Shown here piece after piece: positions 36,978 through 46,087 of a stretch of 64,000 bases of DNA. The notes below the pieces were generated by a model, which had not been told where the DNA came from, did no database searches, and saw nothing but the letters and a program-made list of their open reading frames with translations. Source of the DNA: Polaribacter sp. SA4-12 (lineage in GTDB: Bacteria > Bacteroidota > Bacteroidia > Flavobacteriales > Flavobacteriaceae). The position numbers were made by a program, and so were the translations under genes. Every line of letters starts with the position of its first letter. Position 1 is the stretch's first letter. The stretch spans positions 1,622,001 through 1,686,000 of the forward strand of contig NZ_CP019334.1 of the NCBI RefSeq assembly GCF_002163675.1, written 5' to 3'.

Positions 36978-37125
36978 GAAAAAATAGTGATTTTCTATTT
37001 GATTTTCATCGCATTTTCTAATAATTATATTCACAATATGCTTATCTTCTAAAAATAGCGGAATTATTTTATCTAAATCTTAATTTTAGTATAAACTTAT
37101 TTATTTTTTAACCTTTTAATTTCAT

Positions 37126-37133
37126 TATTTTTG
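37126..37133 (+). promoter_or_regulatory. -7 box TATTTTTG four bases before an ATG
   Basis: TATTTTTG, then CCCT, then the ATG at 37138: the same geometry as 24417-24431. Confidence 0.5.
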
Positions 37134-37137
37134 CCCT

Positions 37138-38694
37138 ATGGTAAAAGAAATTCAACTTCGAGTAAACTTAATTGAAGAACGTAAAGAAAATACGCTTTTG
37201 TACAAGGCTTCTAAGCAATTAGGAATTGATAAAAGTGAAATTTCTGCAGTTAAAGTATTGCGTAAATCGATTGATGCTCGTAAAAAAGACATCATCTTTA
37301 ATTATAAAGTGGCTGTTTATATTAATGAAGAAGTACCCGAGAAATCTGATTATATTTTTGAATATAAAGATGTTTCTAATGCCAAAGAAGTTCATATTAT
37401 TGGTTTTGGTCCTGCAGGAATGTATGCTGCTTTGCGTTGCATAGAGTTAGGTTACAAGCCTATTGTTTTAGAACGCGGAAAAAACGTACAAGATAGAAGA
37501 CGTGATTTAAAAGCCATAAATCAAGATCATTTTGTAAACGAAGATTCTAATTATTGTTTTGGTGAAGGTGGTGCAGGTACCTATTCTGACGGAAAACTAT
37601 ATACCAGAAGTTTAAAACGTGGAGATGTGAGACGTATTTTTGAAAACCTTGTTTTTCATGGCGCTACAGAACAAATTTTAGTAGACGCGCATCCACATAT
37701 AGGAACAAATAAATTACCTAAAATCATCGAAAATATTCGTGAGAATATTTTAAAATATGGTGGTGAAATTCATTTTGAAACTAGAGTTACCGATTTTAAA
37801 ATAAAGAACAATAAATTACAAGTAATTCAGTTGCAGAACGGAACAGAAATGGCTGTTAATTCAGTGATTTTAGCAACGGGTCATTCTGCAAGAGATATTT
37901 ATGACTTGTTGCATAAAAAAGAAATTGCTTTAAAAGCAAAATCTTTTGCAATGGGAGTTCGTGTAGAACATCCGCAAGAAATAATAGATCAAATTCAATA
38001 TCATTGTAAAGGCGAAAGAGACGAACTTTTACCTGCAGCAGCATACAGTTTGGTGCATCAAGTAAATAACAGAGGTGTGTATTCTTTTTGTATGTGCCCT
38101 GGAGGTTTTATTGTACCTGCTGCTACTGCAAATGGTGAAGTTGTTGTAAACGGAATGTCGCCAAGTAGAAGAAATAATCGTTTTGCAAATTCAGGAATTG
38201 TTGTTGAATTAGACATTGATAAAGATTTTAAAAAATACGAAGAATTCGGACCTTTAAAAGGTTTAGAGTTTCAGAAAGATTTAGAGAAAATTGCCTTTTT
38301 TGCTGGTGGAAGAACACAAGCTGCACCTGCACAAAGATTGGTAGATTTTGTTGATGGAAAATTATCTCCAGAATTAAATGATTGTTCTTATCAACCAGGA
38401 TTAAATTCTGCGCCATTGCATTCTCTCTTACCAAAAATTATTGGTGGAAGATTACGCAAGGGTTTTGCTGCTTTTGGTAAGAAAATGCATGGTTATTATA
38501 CCAATGAAGCAAATATTATTGGTGTAGAATCTAGAACTTCATCACCTGTAAACATACCAAGAAAAGAAAGTTTAGAACACACAGAAATAGAAGGCTTATT
38601 TCCTTGTGGTGAAGGTGGTGGTTATGCAGGAGGAATTGTTTCTGCAGCAATGGATGGAGAGCGTTGTGCTGAAGCTGCAATTGCAAAATTTTAA
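37138..38694 (+). CDS. FAD-dependent dehydrogenase (COG2509-type)
   Basis: 518 aa. An N-terminal domain (KEIQLRVNLIEERKEN) precedes the dinucleotide fold HIIGFGPAGMYAALRCIELG (89-94 GFGPAG). Then come YCFGEGGAGTYSDGKLYTR and the C-terminal FAD block LFPCGEGGGYAGGIVSAAMDGERCAEA. This is the conserved uncharacterised FAD-dependent dehydrogenase group. The start is supported by family N-termini, implying an almost leaderless mRNA. Confidence 0.9.
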   Translation: MVKEIQLRVNLIEERKENTLLYKASKQLGIDKSEISAVKVLRKSIDARKKDIIFNYKVAVYINEEVPEKSDYIFEYKDVSNAKEVHIIGFGPAGMYAALRCIELGYKPIVLERGKNVQDRRRDLKAINQDHFVNEDSNYCFGEGGAGTYSDGKLYTRSLKRGDVRRIFENLVFHGATEQILVDAHPHIGTNKLPKIIENIRENILKYGGEIHFETRVTDFKIKNNKLQVIQLQNGTEMAVNSVILATGHSARDIYDLLHKKEIALKAKSFAMGVRVEHPQEIIDQIQYHCKGERDELLPAAAYSLVHQVNNRGVYSFCMCPGGFIVPAATANGEVVVNGMSPSRRNNRFANSGIVVELDIDKDFKKYEEFGPLKGLEFQKDLEKIAFFAGGRTQAAPAQRLVDFVDGKLSPELNDCSYQPGLNSAPLHSLLPKIIGGRLRKGFAAFGKKMHGYYTNEANIIGVESRTSSPVNIPRKESLEHTEIEGLFPCGEGGGYAGGIVSAAMDGERCAEAAIAKF

Positions 38695-38713
38695 AACTTT
38701 TTTGAAATAATTC

Positions 38714-38733
38714 AATTAGTATAACTAATTTTA
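38714..38733 (+). promoter_or_regulatory. palindrome and -7-like box before the rimK operon
   Basis: AATTAGT-ATA-ACTAATT (38714-38730) is a perfect palindrome overlapping TAATTTTA (38726-38733), which resembles the -7 box. The same TAATTTTACT string precedes parA. Start would fall near 38740, before the ATG at 38753. Confidence 0.35.
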
Positions 38734-38752
38734 CTTGTATAAAACACTATAA

Positions 38753-39190
38753 ATGAAAATAACTATTGGTCGTGTTGATAAAGCTGATTTTCCAGAATTA
38801 TCTCTTTTAGACATCGATCTTAAAATTGACTCTGGAGCTTACACATCCTCTATTCACTGTGCTAATATTGAAGAAATTAGTGTAAATGGAGAAAAATCAA
38901 TTAAGTTTACATTGTTAGACCCAGAACATCCTTTATATAATAATAAAGAATTTTTAACAAAAAAATATACATCAAAAGCTGTAAAAAGTTCGAATGGAAT
39001 TAGCGAAGAACGATTTTTAATAGAAACAGAGATTTTTATATTCAATCAAATTTTTCCAATTCATTTAACTTTAACAGAAAGAAAAGATATGAAGTTCCCT
39101 ATTTTATTAGGAAGAAAATTTTTGAATAAAAAATTTATTATTGATACTGCTAAGAAAAATATATCCCACAAATTAAAAAATAAAATATAA
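38753..39190 (+). CDS. retropepsin-like protease, RimB/'ATP-dependent zinc protease' family
   Basis: 145 aa. [13 protein letters not shown] (Asp26) is the D-S/T-G-A catalytic motif of PF05618 retropepsin-like proteins, and [17 protein letters not shown] near the C-terminus is the second conserved strand. Despite the family name there is no zinc or ATP motif. In Pseudomonas the homologue RimB removes glutamates that RimK adds to ribosomal protein S6. Here its stop overlaps the rimK start by one base, so the same pairing is likely. Confidence 0.88.
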   Translation: MKITIGRVDKADFPELSLLDIDLKIDSGAYTSSIHCANIEEISVNGEKSIKFTLLDPEHPLYNNKEFLTKKYTSKAVKSSNGISEERFLIETEIFIFNQIFPIHLTLTERKDMKFPILLGRKFLNKKFIIDTAKKNISHKLKNKI

Positions 39191-40065
39191 TGAAAATTGT
39201 AATTCTATCTAGAAACCCAAAACTTTACTCTACAAGTAGATTAGTAGAAGCTGCTGAAAAAAGAGGGCATGAAGTTATGGTTGTAGACCATTTAAAATGC
39301 AACATCGAAATAGAAAAAAGATCTCCAAAAATATTTTATAAAGGAGAATACTTAACAAATATTGATGCTATCATTCCAAGAATTGGTGCTTCTGTAACTT
39401 TTTATGGTACAGCTGTAATTCGTCAATTTGAAATGATGAAAGTATTTTCTGCGGTTTCTTCTCAAGCATTGGTAAAATCTAGAGATAAATTAAGCAGTCT
39501 ACAAATTTTAGCAAGAGCTGGAGTTGGTTTACCTAAAACGGTTTTTACAAACTACACAAAAGACGTAGAACATGTTGTAGAATCTGTTGGTGGCGCACCT
39601 TTAATTTTAAAGTTATTAGAAGGAACACAAGGTTTAGGTGTTGTTTTAGCAGAAACTAAAAACGCGGCTACTTCTGTTTTAGAAGCTTTTAATGGTTTAG
39701 GAGCAAGAGTAATTGCACAAGAATTTATTAAAGAAGCTGGTGGAGCAGATATTAGAGCTTTTGTTGTTGATGGAAAAGTAATTGGAGCAATGAAACGTCA
39801 AGGTAAAGAAGGAGAATTTCGTTCTAATTTACACAGAGGCGGTAATGCAACTATTATAGAATTAACAGACGAAGAAGAAAAAACTGCATTAAAAGCCACT
39901 AAAGCTTTAGGTTTAGGAGTTGCTGGTGTAGATATGTTACAATCCTCTAAAGGACCTTTGGTGTTAGAAGTAAATTCTTCTCCAGGTTTAGAAGGAATTG
40001 AAACTGCTACAGGAAAAGATATTGCCAAAGAAATCATTCGTTATTTAGAAATTCATGTCGAGTAA
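39190..40065 (+). CDS. rimK: RimK-type ATP-grasp glutamate ligase
   Basis: 291 aa. The start [28 protein letters not shown], the ATP-grasp core [36 protein letters not shown] and the Mg2+ site [14 protein letters not shown] are standard for RimK. RimK adds poly-glutamate to the C-terminus of ribosomal protein S6 and some members make poly-glutamate itself. The gene sits between a RimB-like protease and an aspartoacylase-like hydrolase, overlapping both (1 and 11 bases). Confidence 0.93.
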   Translation: MKIVILSRNPKLYSTSRLVEAAEKRGHEVMVVDHLKCNIEIEKRSPKIFYKGEYLTNIDAIIPRIGASVTFYGTAVIRQFEMMKVFSAVSSQALVKSRDKLSSLQILARAGVGLPKTVFTNYTKDVEHVVESVGGAPLILKLLEGTQGLGVVLAETKNAATSVLEAFNGLGARVIAQEFIKEAGGADIRAFVVDGKVIGAMKRQGKEGEFRSNLHRGGNATIIELTDEEEKTALKATKALGLGVAGVDMLQSSKGPLVLEVNSSPGLEGIETATGKDIAKEIIRYLEIHVE

Positions 40066-41005
40066 ACCTTTTATCATTTTAGGAAAAGAAATTCCTGAAG
40101 GAAAACGTACCGTTTTAGATTTAGAAGTTGCAAAATTACACACAAGAACAACCGTAAAAGTTCCTGTTATTATAGAGCGTTCTAAAAAACCTGGGCCCGT
40201 TGTTTTGTTATTAGCAGGTATTCATGGAGATGAAACAAACGGAGTTGGAATTATAAGAGAAATTATAAGTCAGAAAATAAATATACCAATTACTGGAACA
40301 ATCATTTGTATTCCTGTTTTTAATATTTTCGGATATTTAATACAAACTAGAGAGTTTCCTGACGGGAGAGATTTAAATAGAATGTTTCCTGGTTCTGCAA
40401 ATGGGTCGTTAGCGAGTCAGTTTGCAAATCAATTTACAAAAGAAATTGCGCCACATGTAGATTATGTAATTGATTTTCATACTGGTGGAGGAAAACGTGA
40501 TAATATTGCTCAAATTAGATGTAATAAGGATGATGAAAAAGCGCTAGAATTAGCGAAAGTATTTAACCCACCAATGATTGTTTTCTCAGAAAATATTACA
40601 AAATCTTTAAGAGAAACTTTACATAAAATGGGTAAAACTATTTTATTATTCGAAGGTGGAAAATCAATTGAACTAAATCCTACAATTATAAACGAAGGTG
40701 TAAACGGAACTAAAAATGTTTTAATACGTTTAGGTTTAATAGAGGGCGAATTAACCGTTAAAGAAACACCCATTTTTGTACACAAAGCAAAATGGTTAAG
40801 AGCTTCTCATTCTGGTATGTTTAAAGTGACAACTACAAATGGGTCTTTTGTTAAAAAGAAAGAAGTTTTAGGAATTATTCAAGATCCTTTTGGCGATTTT
40901 AAAAAGAAAATTTACGCTCCTTTTGATGGACATATTTTTTGTATTAATAAAACACCTATTGTAAATAAAGGTGAAGCTTTATTTCACATAAGTATAGAAG
41001 AGTAA
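40055..41005 (+). CDS. succinylglutamate desuccinylase/aspartoacylase family hydrolase
   Basis: 316 aa. Zinc ligands are in [12 protein letters not shown] (His57, Glu60) and VIDFHTGGG (His near 138); DLNRMFPG carries the substrate-binding Arg/Asn. The C-terminal barrel-sandwich part includes [13 protein letters not shown]. Family members cleave N-acyl amino acids or C-terminal residues. Its overlap with rimK suggests it trims or recycles RimK-made products, which is inference. Confidence 0.88.
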   Translation: MSSKPFIILGKEIPEGKRTVLDLEVAKLHTRTTVKVPVIIERSKKPGPVVLLLAGIHGDETNGVGIIREIISQKINIPITGTIICIPVFNIFGYLIQTREFPDGRDLNRMFPGSANGSLASQFANQFTKEIAPHVDYVIDFHTGGGKRDNIAQIRCNKDDEKALELAKVFNPPMIVFSENITKSLRETLHKMGKTILLFEGGKSIELNPTIINEGVNGTKNVLIRLGLIEGELTVKETPIFVHKAKWLRASHSGMFKVTTTNGSFVKKKEVLGIIQDPFGDFKKKIYAPFDGHIFCINKTPIVNKGEALFHISIEE

Positions 41006-41022
41006 TTGAGTAATAAAAAGCT

Positions 41023-42477
41023 ATGAAAAAAATTATTTTACTTGCAATATTCTTCATTTACAATGCTATAAATGCGCAAGACATTAATTGGACAAAAAAC
41101 GCAGAAGGTCACAACCCAAATCCTAAAAACGAGTTGTCGCTTTACTTTAAAAAACAGGTTTCTAAGAAGCTCTTAAGAAAAGCAGCTTTTGCACCTAGAA
41201 AAAACAATATTGCACTTTCCTTTTTAATAAACAGTCAGAATAAACCCTATGCAATACATATAAATGCTTTTGGAAATAAGTTGTTAAAAGAAGAAGTCTT
41301 AAAAGCGTTTGAAAGTTATCCTTTAGAAAAATTAAATCTTGAAAATTTAAACAAAAAAAACAGGTATCACCTTCAGGTAATATCTAAAAGCGGTAATAAA
41401 AATATTTTTAATTGTAGTTCTAAAATAATTGTAGAACAGCCTCCTATTTGTAATAATTGTGAAGATTTAGAATACTTTGAAGATATAAAAAACTGTTTAG
41501 CTAGTGAAGTAAGAAATCACTTATACAAAACAATCGATTTTTCTTTATTAAATTATGTTAATGAAGACTCAATAAATCTTTACATCAAATATGCTGTTAC
41601 CTCAAATGGATTAATAATTAATAAGAAAACTACAGTACCATTATTTTTTAAAGATGAAGTTTTACGAGCATTAAGTACTTTTCCTAAAATACAAAAAGGA
41701 GGAATTCTAAACGATATAATACAACAACCACTTTACAGTTCTTACATCGAATTTAAAAAAGGAGAAACACCCGTTTATAAAAACAGGCATCAAGAAAATG
41801 CAAATTTCTCTAAACCTACATTAGACAATGATCTCTCACTTTTTTTTACTGAAAAGTTATCAGAAAATGATTTAAAAAAAATCGATCTAAACAGAATCTA
41901 TAACCGTTTTGTTATTTCTTTTGAATTAGATAAAAATAAAAAGCTTTTTAATATCAATACAAATGCAAGGTCTGAAGAAATTGACAGAAAAATGATTGCT
42001 ATTTTTAAAAACTTTCCTTTTGAGAAATTAAATTTTGCAGATACTACTCCTTTTAATCGATATTCTATACAGGTTTTATCTTTTACAAATAATGAAACCA
42101 TTGTAAATGCAAGCTCTTTAATAAGTTATATAAGAATACCAATATATCCTGGTTGCGAAAGATCTAAAGATATAAAAAACGCAAAAAAATGTTTTAGTAA
42201 AGGAGTGCAAAAAACATTTTCTCAAAGTTTTGATACAGAATTACCAAATAGACTTGGTTTAGCTTCTGGAAAAATAAAAGTATTTATCAGTTTTAAAGTA
42301 AATTTAGAAGGTAAAGTTAGTAATGTCTACACCAAATTAAGTAGATCAAGTACTGCTCTTTCTAATGAAGTAAAAAGAGTGATGAATTTGATACCAAAAA
42401 TGACATTTGCGCCTGTTAATAATGGAAAACCTGTTAACATTAAGTATTCCATACCTTTTACTCTTAATGTAAAATAA
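41023..42477 (+). CDS. secreted protein with tandem TonB-C-like domains
   Basis: 484 aa; signal peptide (NAINAQDINW). Two homologous blocks are visible: LSLYFKKQVSKKLLRK...YPLEKLNLENLN and LSLFFTEKLSENDLKK...FPFEKLNFADTT, each followed by a Cys-bearing segment (PPICNNCEDL; PIYPGCERSKD...KKCFS). The last 70 residues (ISFKVNLEGKVSNVYTK, RVMNLIPKMTFAP, KPVNIKYSIPFTLNV) are a TonB C-terminal domain of Bacteroidota type. It lacks the N-terminal membrane anchor of a working TonB. It lies 17 bases after the aspartoacylase gene, so it probably belongs to that operon. Confidence 0.78.
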   Translation: MKKIILLAIFFIYNAINAQDINWTKNAEGHNPNPKNELSLYFKKQVSKKLLRKAAFAPRKNNIALSFLINSQNKPYAIHINAFGNKLLKEEVLKAFESYPLEKLNLENLNKKNRYHLQVISKSGNKNIFNCSSKIIVEQPPICNNCEDLEYFEDIKNCLASEVRNHLYKTIDFSLLNYVNEDSINLYIKYAVTSNGLIINKKTTVPLFFKDEVLRALSTFPKIQKGGILNDIIQQPLYSSYIEFKKGETPVYKNRHQENANFSKPTLDNDLSLFFTEKLSENDLKKIDLNRIYNRFVISFELDKNKKLFNINTNARSEEIDRKMIAIFKNFPFEKLNFADTTPFNRYSIQVLSFTNNETIVNASSLISYIRIPIYPGCERSKDIKNAKKCFSKGVQKTFSQSFDTELPNRLGLASGKIKVFISFKVNLEGKVSNVYTKLSRSSTALSNEVKRVMNLIPKMTFAPVNNGKPVNIKYSIPFTLNVK

Positions 42478-42503
42478 AAAGTCTTTTTAGATTCAAATTT
42501 AAT

Positions 42504-42947
42504 ATGAGAAAAACAATTTCAATATTAAGTATTCTGTTAATCTCAATTTTCTCCTGTAAAAAAGAGAATCGATATAAAGACAAATTTGGAAACGAAATAA
42601 TTGAAAAAGGAGATAAATCATATATAATCCCAGCTAAATATAAAAAAACTGGAGCATCATATAAAATCTTCTTAAGGAATGAAACTGACAAACCGGTGAA
42701 CATTAAAAACAAATTCACCTTGAAACCGAACGAAAATAAAACATTCAATTTTGTAGATACAGACTCAATTTTATTTGACATTGAACCTAAAATTTATTTC
42801 GGAGATACAGGACTTGAAGTGGAAGATAAAAAAGCTAAATTAGCCGGAATTGGAGGTGAATACTGGAAAAAATATAATGTTCCAGATGATATTCAATATG
42901 GATTTGTTATTGTAAAAACAGGCGAAGGTGATACTTCGACTGAATAA
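42504..42947 (+). CDS. hypothetical lipoprotein
   Basis: 147 aa. MRKTISILSILLISIFSCKKE is a lipoprotein signal with Cys18 as the lipid site. The rest is a small, probably beta-rich domain (NETDKPVNIKNKFTLKPNENKTF) without a recognised family, ending GEGDTSTE. It starts 26 bases after the TonB-C gene and is followed by a terminator. It could be carried with either the operon or the repeat-bounded cassette that follows. Confidence 0.7.
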   Translation: MRKTISILSILLISIFSCKKENRYKDKFGNEIIEKGDKSYIIPAKYKKTGASYKIFLRNETDKPVNIKNKFTLKPNENKTFNFVDTDSILFDIEPKIYFGDTGLEVEDKKAKLAGIGGEYWKKYNVPDDIQYGFVIVKTGEGDTSTE

Positions 42948-42973
42948 AAAAAGTCAGTTACAAACAAAAAACT

Positions 42974-42993
42974 GAGTTTAAAAAACTCTTTTT
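42974..42993 (+). terminator. short Rho-independent terminator
   Basis: GAGTTT (42974-42979) pairs with AAACTC (42983-42988) around a 3-base loop, then five T. Confidence 0.55.
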
Positions 42994-43035
42994 CTTCCTT
43001 AATTTTATTCTAAATCACTTACTTCTTTAGTTAAC

Positions 43036-43164
43036 AAAACAGGTGTTACTACTTGTTGATTTTCTTGGCCCAAAAGCCTAACTTCGCTAACGTCGATTAT
43101 AAGTCACTTGTGCTGAACTTGATTCAGTATTAAAACGACATCATAATCGTCTTAAGCTGTGGGC
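43036..43164 (+). repeat. cassette-boundary repeat C1 with nested insert
   Basis: Starts AAAACAGGTGTT and continues into AAAAGCCTAACTTCGCTAACG, CGATTATAAGTCA, a 23-base insert (43107-43129, core CTGAACTTGATTCAG), TTAAAACGACATCATAATCG and TCTTAAGCTGTGGGC. CGATTAT and ATAATCG form an inverted pair. Without the insert it matches C2 at 50138-50242. The GTG that could extend the following gene lies inside its end. Confidence 0.75.
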
Positions 43165-43179
43165 AATGCACTAAAAAAA

Positions 43180-43458
43180 ATGAAAATGAAATTTAAAGAT
43201 TTATACATTACAGCAAGAAATGAGTTGTCTGATTTAGTTCAACTTGAAAATTCTGATTTTAGATTAGAGCAAGCAGAGTATAATAAAAAGGGGAAATATT
43301 GGGAAATTGTAGTTTCATACCTTATTGAAAACACAAATGAGCCGATAAATTCGTTAGCATCTTTTGCTGTACAATTTAAACACAAACGAATGTATAAAAC
43401 TATGAAAATCAAAGACTCTGGAGAAGTTTTAGGTTTTTATATTTACGACAATGAATGA
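43180..43458 (+). CDS. small hypothetical protein, partner of the PIN pseudogene
   Basis: 92 aa from ATG 43180 (MKMKFKDLYITARNEL); an in-frame GTG at 43159 lies in the boundary repeat and is rejected. The protein reads as alpha-beta-beta-beta with YWEIVVSYLIENTNEP in the middle and no recognised domain. Its stop overlaps the PIN start as ATGA (43455-43458), the layout of a toxin-antitoxin pair, although an antitoxin role is only inferred. It is not DNA-binding by any motif that I can see. Confidence 0.6.
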   Translation: MKMKFKDLYITARNELSDLVQLENSDFRLEQAEYNKKGKYWEIVVSYLIENTNEPINSLASFAVQFKHKRMYKTMKIKDSGEVLGFYIYDNE

Positions 43459-43909
43459 TACTTATTGGCGCAAATTCTTTAATTGTATTAATTCTTGGAC
43501 TTATTAATCCTAATCTGATTTCAAATCATAAGAGGACTTCTATTTACGAAGAAGAAGATTTTTATAATCTTATTGGAGTTATAGAAAACCTTGAGAATCT
43601 TGTTATACTTCAGAATGTATGGACTGAGGTGGATAATCTTCTGAATAATTTCACAGGAACTTATAAATCTCAATATGTAAACAAAATAACTGAGGCGATT
43701 AAAAGAGTTCCGAGAAATATATAAAATCTTTAAATGCAACTGAAAATCAATGTTTTTATAATTTAGGATTAACAGATACTCTGATTTTAGAACACGCAAA
43801 AGAATGTAAATTCTTAATTACATCAGATTCAGCTCTTTCAGATTATGCAACGGCTAATGGAATTAAAGTTTACGATATGGTAAAGACTAAAAATCAAAAA
43901 TTCAAATAA
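43455..43909 (+). pseudogene. PIN-domain protein, frameshifted and lacking the first Asp
   Basis: The first frame (43455-43724) begins MILIGANSLIVLILGL, where PIN nucleases have Asp in the fifth place; here it is Gly (codon GGC, one base from GAC). It stops at 43722-43724. The -1/+2 frame continues from about 43706 to TAA 43907-43909 with LGLTDTLILEHAKECKFLITSDSALSDYATANGIKV, clearly the second half of a PIN domain (third and fourth acidic residues in TDTLI and TSDSAL). The shift lies within 43701-43712, next to AAAA. PIN proteins are usually RNases of VapC type. The product is inactive if both changes are real. Confidence 0.75.
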
Positions 43910-44059
43910 CACTGCACACTACACCTCATATAATTTATGCTTACATCGGAACTAACACAAACGACAAACATTAAACAAACGATTTGCTACGACAGAAAAA
44001 TCTCCAATTTTTCCAGTCGCACAAATCATATAAAAACCAGTTCTCAAATCTAAAAAAAA

Positions 44060-44506
44060 TCAACCAACTCTTTTGAACCTTTCTTGCTGTAAAAAATGTT
44101 TAGCAATCACTTTTGGAGGTGTTAGTGCTTGCCAAGTAGTATAGTCAAACCAAAATAATTCTCTTATTACTTTAGTACTTAATTCTTCTTTTTCGTTATA
44201 AAAATAGACTTCAACGCTCATTTTTTGTTGACATAAACCAATTTCTTTGCAAACTAATTCAACAGAAAAAGGTTTTGTAAACATTAAGTTTTTAAGGTGT
44301 TTAATTTGATCATTACTTTTTTGCAAACCTACTTTTGATTTGTTCATTTTTAAACTTGTAAATCCATTTACAAACAAAAAAGTTTCTACTATTTTAGAAG
44401 CATATTTTAGATACGCTGCATTTTGCATCACCATAAAATCGTTTACATCTTCACCTTTAACAGTATATTTTCTTTTAAACATTGGTTTAGAATTTGAATG
44501 ATTCAT
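44060..44506 (-). CDS. hotdog-fold acyl-CoA thioesterase-like protein
   Basis: 148 aa, cytoplasmic. DVNDFMVMQNAAYLKYASKIVE resembles the catalytic helix region of 4HBT/YbgC-type thioesterases, and LELVC... SVEVYFYNEKEELSTKVIRELFWFD forms the following strands. The general-acid position of classical 4HBT enzymes is not obvious, so catalysis is uncertain. A long hairpin (44552-44612) separates it from the DUF5777 gene upstream on the same strand. Confidence 0.7.
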   Translation of the reverse strand: MNHSNSKPMFKRKYTVKGEDVNDFMVMQNAAYLKYASKIVETFLFVNGFTSLKMNKSKVGLQKSNDQIKHLKNLMFTKPFSVELVCKEIGLCQQKMSVEVYFYNEKEELSTKVIRELFWFDYTTWQALTPPKVIAKHFLQQERFKRVG

Positions 44507-44551
44507 AAATACGATTCCGCTACATTCTTTAATAGAATGACGGTAATAGTT

Positions 44552-44612
44552 AAAAGTAGATTGTTTTGTCTTTTTTATTAAGAATAAGTGTAGTTCAAAA
44601 CAATCTACTTTT
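44552..44612 (-). terminator. 17-bp perfect inverted repeat, probable terminator of the DUF5777 operon
   Basis: Arms 44552-44568 (AAAAGTAGATTGTTTTG) and 44596-44612 are perfect inverse complements with a 27-base loop. On the minus strand it follows the DUF5777 stop by about 50 bases and ends in TTTTAA. The long loop is unusual; a mobile palindrome is the alternative. Confidence 0.5.
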
Positions 44613-44665
44613 GGTATTCCATTTTAAGTATCGTGCAATCCTTTTTTATTCGGAATGATAGTACT

Positions 44666-45526
44666 CTAAAAAGTTCTTGAGATATTAAAACCAAAATGAA
44701 TATCTCCACCGAAAAAGTTTCCAGTTGTTTCTGTGATAAAACTTTTTTCTATCATCGTAATTGCGTTCGATAAAATAAGTTGAAATACATGTCCCCCAGT
44801 TTCTATATCTACACCAAATGCTAATGAGTTTCTTGCATTTATTGATTTAGATTCGTCAAAAGCCAAATAATACTCGCTATTAAAAGAAACTCTTTTACTT
44901 AATTTTATTCTTGTTCCTAAACCTACTGCAAAAATATCATGAGGATCTGCTGTTATTTGTACCGTATTTCTATGCACATACGTTGGTGTTACTTGAAATG
45001 AAAAAGATGGACTTACTTTTTTAGCTATTAAAACCTGACCAACATAAAACAAGCTTTCTGCAAAAGTTCTTTTATCTGCAGGATCGTAATCTTTTAATGT
45101 TTTTACAGCGACACTTCCAAAAAGTGAAATTGCAAATGGAAAAGAATTTGCACCTGTTTTTTGTTTTACGACACTGTACTTTAGAAATCCATCGTAGGTT
45201 TTTTCGAAACTACTTCTACCAAGACCAACCGTTAAATCATCATTTAAACCATATTCTAGTGCAAAACGAATATTAGACTGATCTAAGCCAAAAAGTTCAT
45301 CAAAACCTAAATTTACGCGTCCAAATCTATGAGATATGATAAACTCCAACTCTTTGTCTTTTCTATTTTCTATAGAATGTCCGTTTAAGATTCTTGTTCC
45401 TTTAAAAGTTGCTGTAACAATATTATCTGTTTTTGGAGTTTCATTATCTAAAATATCTAATAAATCTTGTGCAGGAAGTTGTACACTTATTAGAAGTACA
45501 AAAATGGTGGCTATAATTTTTTTCAT
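44666..45526 (-). CDS. DUF5777 family outer-membrane beta-barrel, paralogue 1
   Basis: 286 aa; signal peptide (VQLPAQDLLD). LLDILDNETP, ATFKGTRILNGHSIENRK, IRFALEYGLNDDLTVGLGRSSFEKTYDGFLKYSVVKQKTGA and a terminal aromatic residue (ISRTF) mark a DUF5777 barrel. It is homologous block by block to 49236-50138. It is the last gene of the minus-strand set cytochrome-OB-YceI-DUF5777, four bases after YceI. Probably an outer-membrane channel or receptor; cargo unknown. Confidence 0.85.
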   Translation of the reverse strand: MKKIIATIFVLLISVQLPAQDLLDILDNETPKTDNIVTATFKGTRILNGHSIENRKDKELEFIISHRFGRVNLGFDELFGLDQSNIRFALEYGLNDDLTVGLGRSSFEKTYDGFLKYSVVKQKTGANSFPFAISLFGSVAVKTLKDYDPADKRTFAESLFYVGQVLIAKKVSPSFSFQVTPTYVHRNTVQITADPHDIFAVGLGTRIKLSKRVSFNSEYYLAFDESKSINARNSLAFGVDIETGGHVFQLILSNAITMIEKSFITETTGNFFGGDIHFGFNISRTF

Positions 45527-45529
45527 CTT

Positions 45530-46075
45530 TTATTTCTTGTAAGGTTTGTGGTTAAACTCGAAAGTAACTTTAATTTTTTTGGCAATATTTTTAGCAACTA
45601 CACCAGGTATTTCAATATCATAATCTGCTACTAATAAATTAAATTCGCCATTTACAAGAATACTACCTTCGGTTCTTTTAATATTTGCAGGTATTACAAT
45701 TTCTTTACTTTTACCATGAATTGTAATTATTCCCTTCACTTCTACTTTTGTTTCTGCATCTTTTATGTTTTCAAAACCGACAATAACTCCTTTAAAAGTT
45801 GCTTTCGGAAACTTATCTGATTCTACATAATTCTCATTAAAATGTTCTTGCATTAATGCTTTTTCGAACATAAATGATTTCATTAAAATAGAAATTGCCA
45901 TTTTACCAGAAGTCGCATCAATAATACTTAATACTTGGTTATTGTCTGCCTTTATATCTTCTACTATTGCAGAAGAGAAAAAAGTTACTGAACCATTTTT
46001 TGTTAAATATCTTTCTTGGGCACTGGTTACATTTACCAATAGAAAGCAAATAATAATTGTATAAATAGTTTTCAT
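45530..46075 (-). CDS. YceI family periplasmic protein, paralogue 1
   Basis: 181 aa; signal peptide (VNVTSAQERY). GSVTFFSSAIVEDIKADNNQ, FNENYVESDKFPKATFKG and GIITIHGKSKEIVIPANI are YceI landmarks. YceI proteins are lipocalin-like and bind polyisoprenoids or quinone-type lipids in the periplasm. Paralogue of 48701-49246. It is flanked by an OB-fold gene (12 bases) and DUF5777 (4 bases). Confidence 0.9.
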   Translation of the reverse strand: MKTIYTIIICFLLVNVTSAQERYLTKNGSVTFFSSAIVEDIKADNNQVLSIIDATSGKMAISILMKSFMFEKALMQEHFNENYVESDKFPKATFKGVIVGFENIKDAETKVEVKGIITIHGKSKEIVIPANIKRTEGSILVNGEFNLLVADYDIEIPGVVAKNIAKKIKVTFEFNHKPYKK

Positions 46076-46087
46076 GTTTTTTTAGTT

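Noticed and set aside
43159-43179. GTG start for the 92-aa cassette protein
   Set aside because: The GTG is in the boundary repeat (GTGGGC); ATG 43180 begins the conserved-looking protein.
43455-43724. Intact 89-aa gene
   Set aside because: The other half of the PIN domain continues in another frame to 43909, so this is a broken gene.
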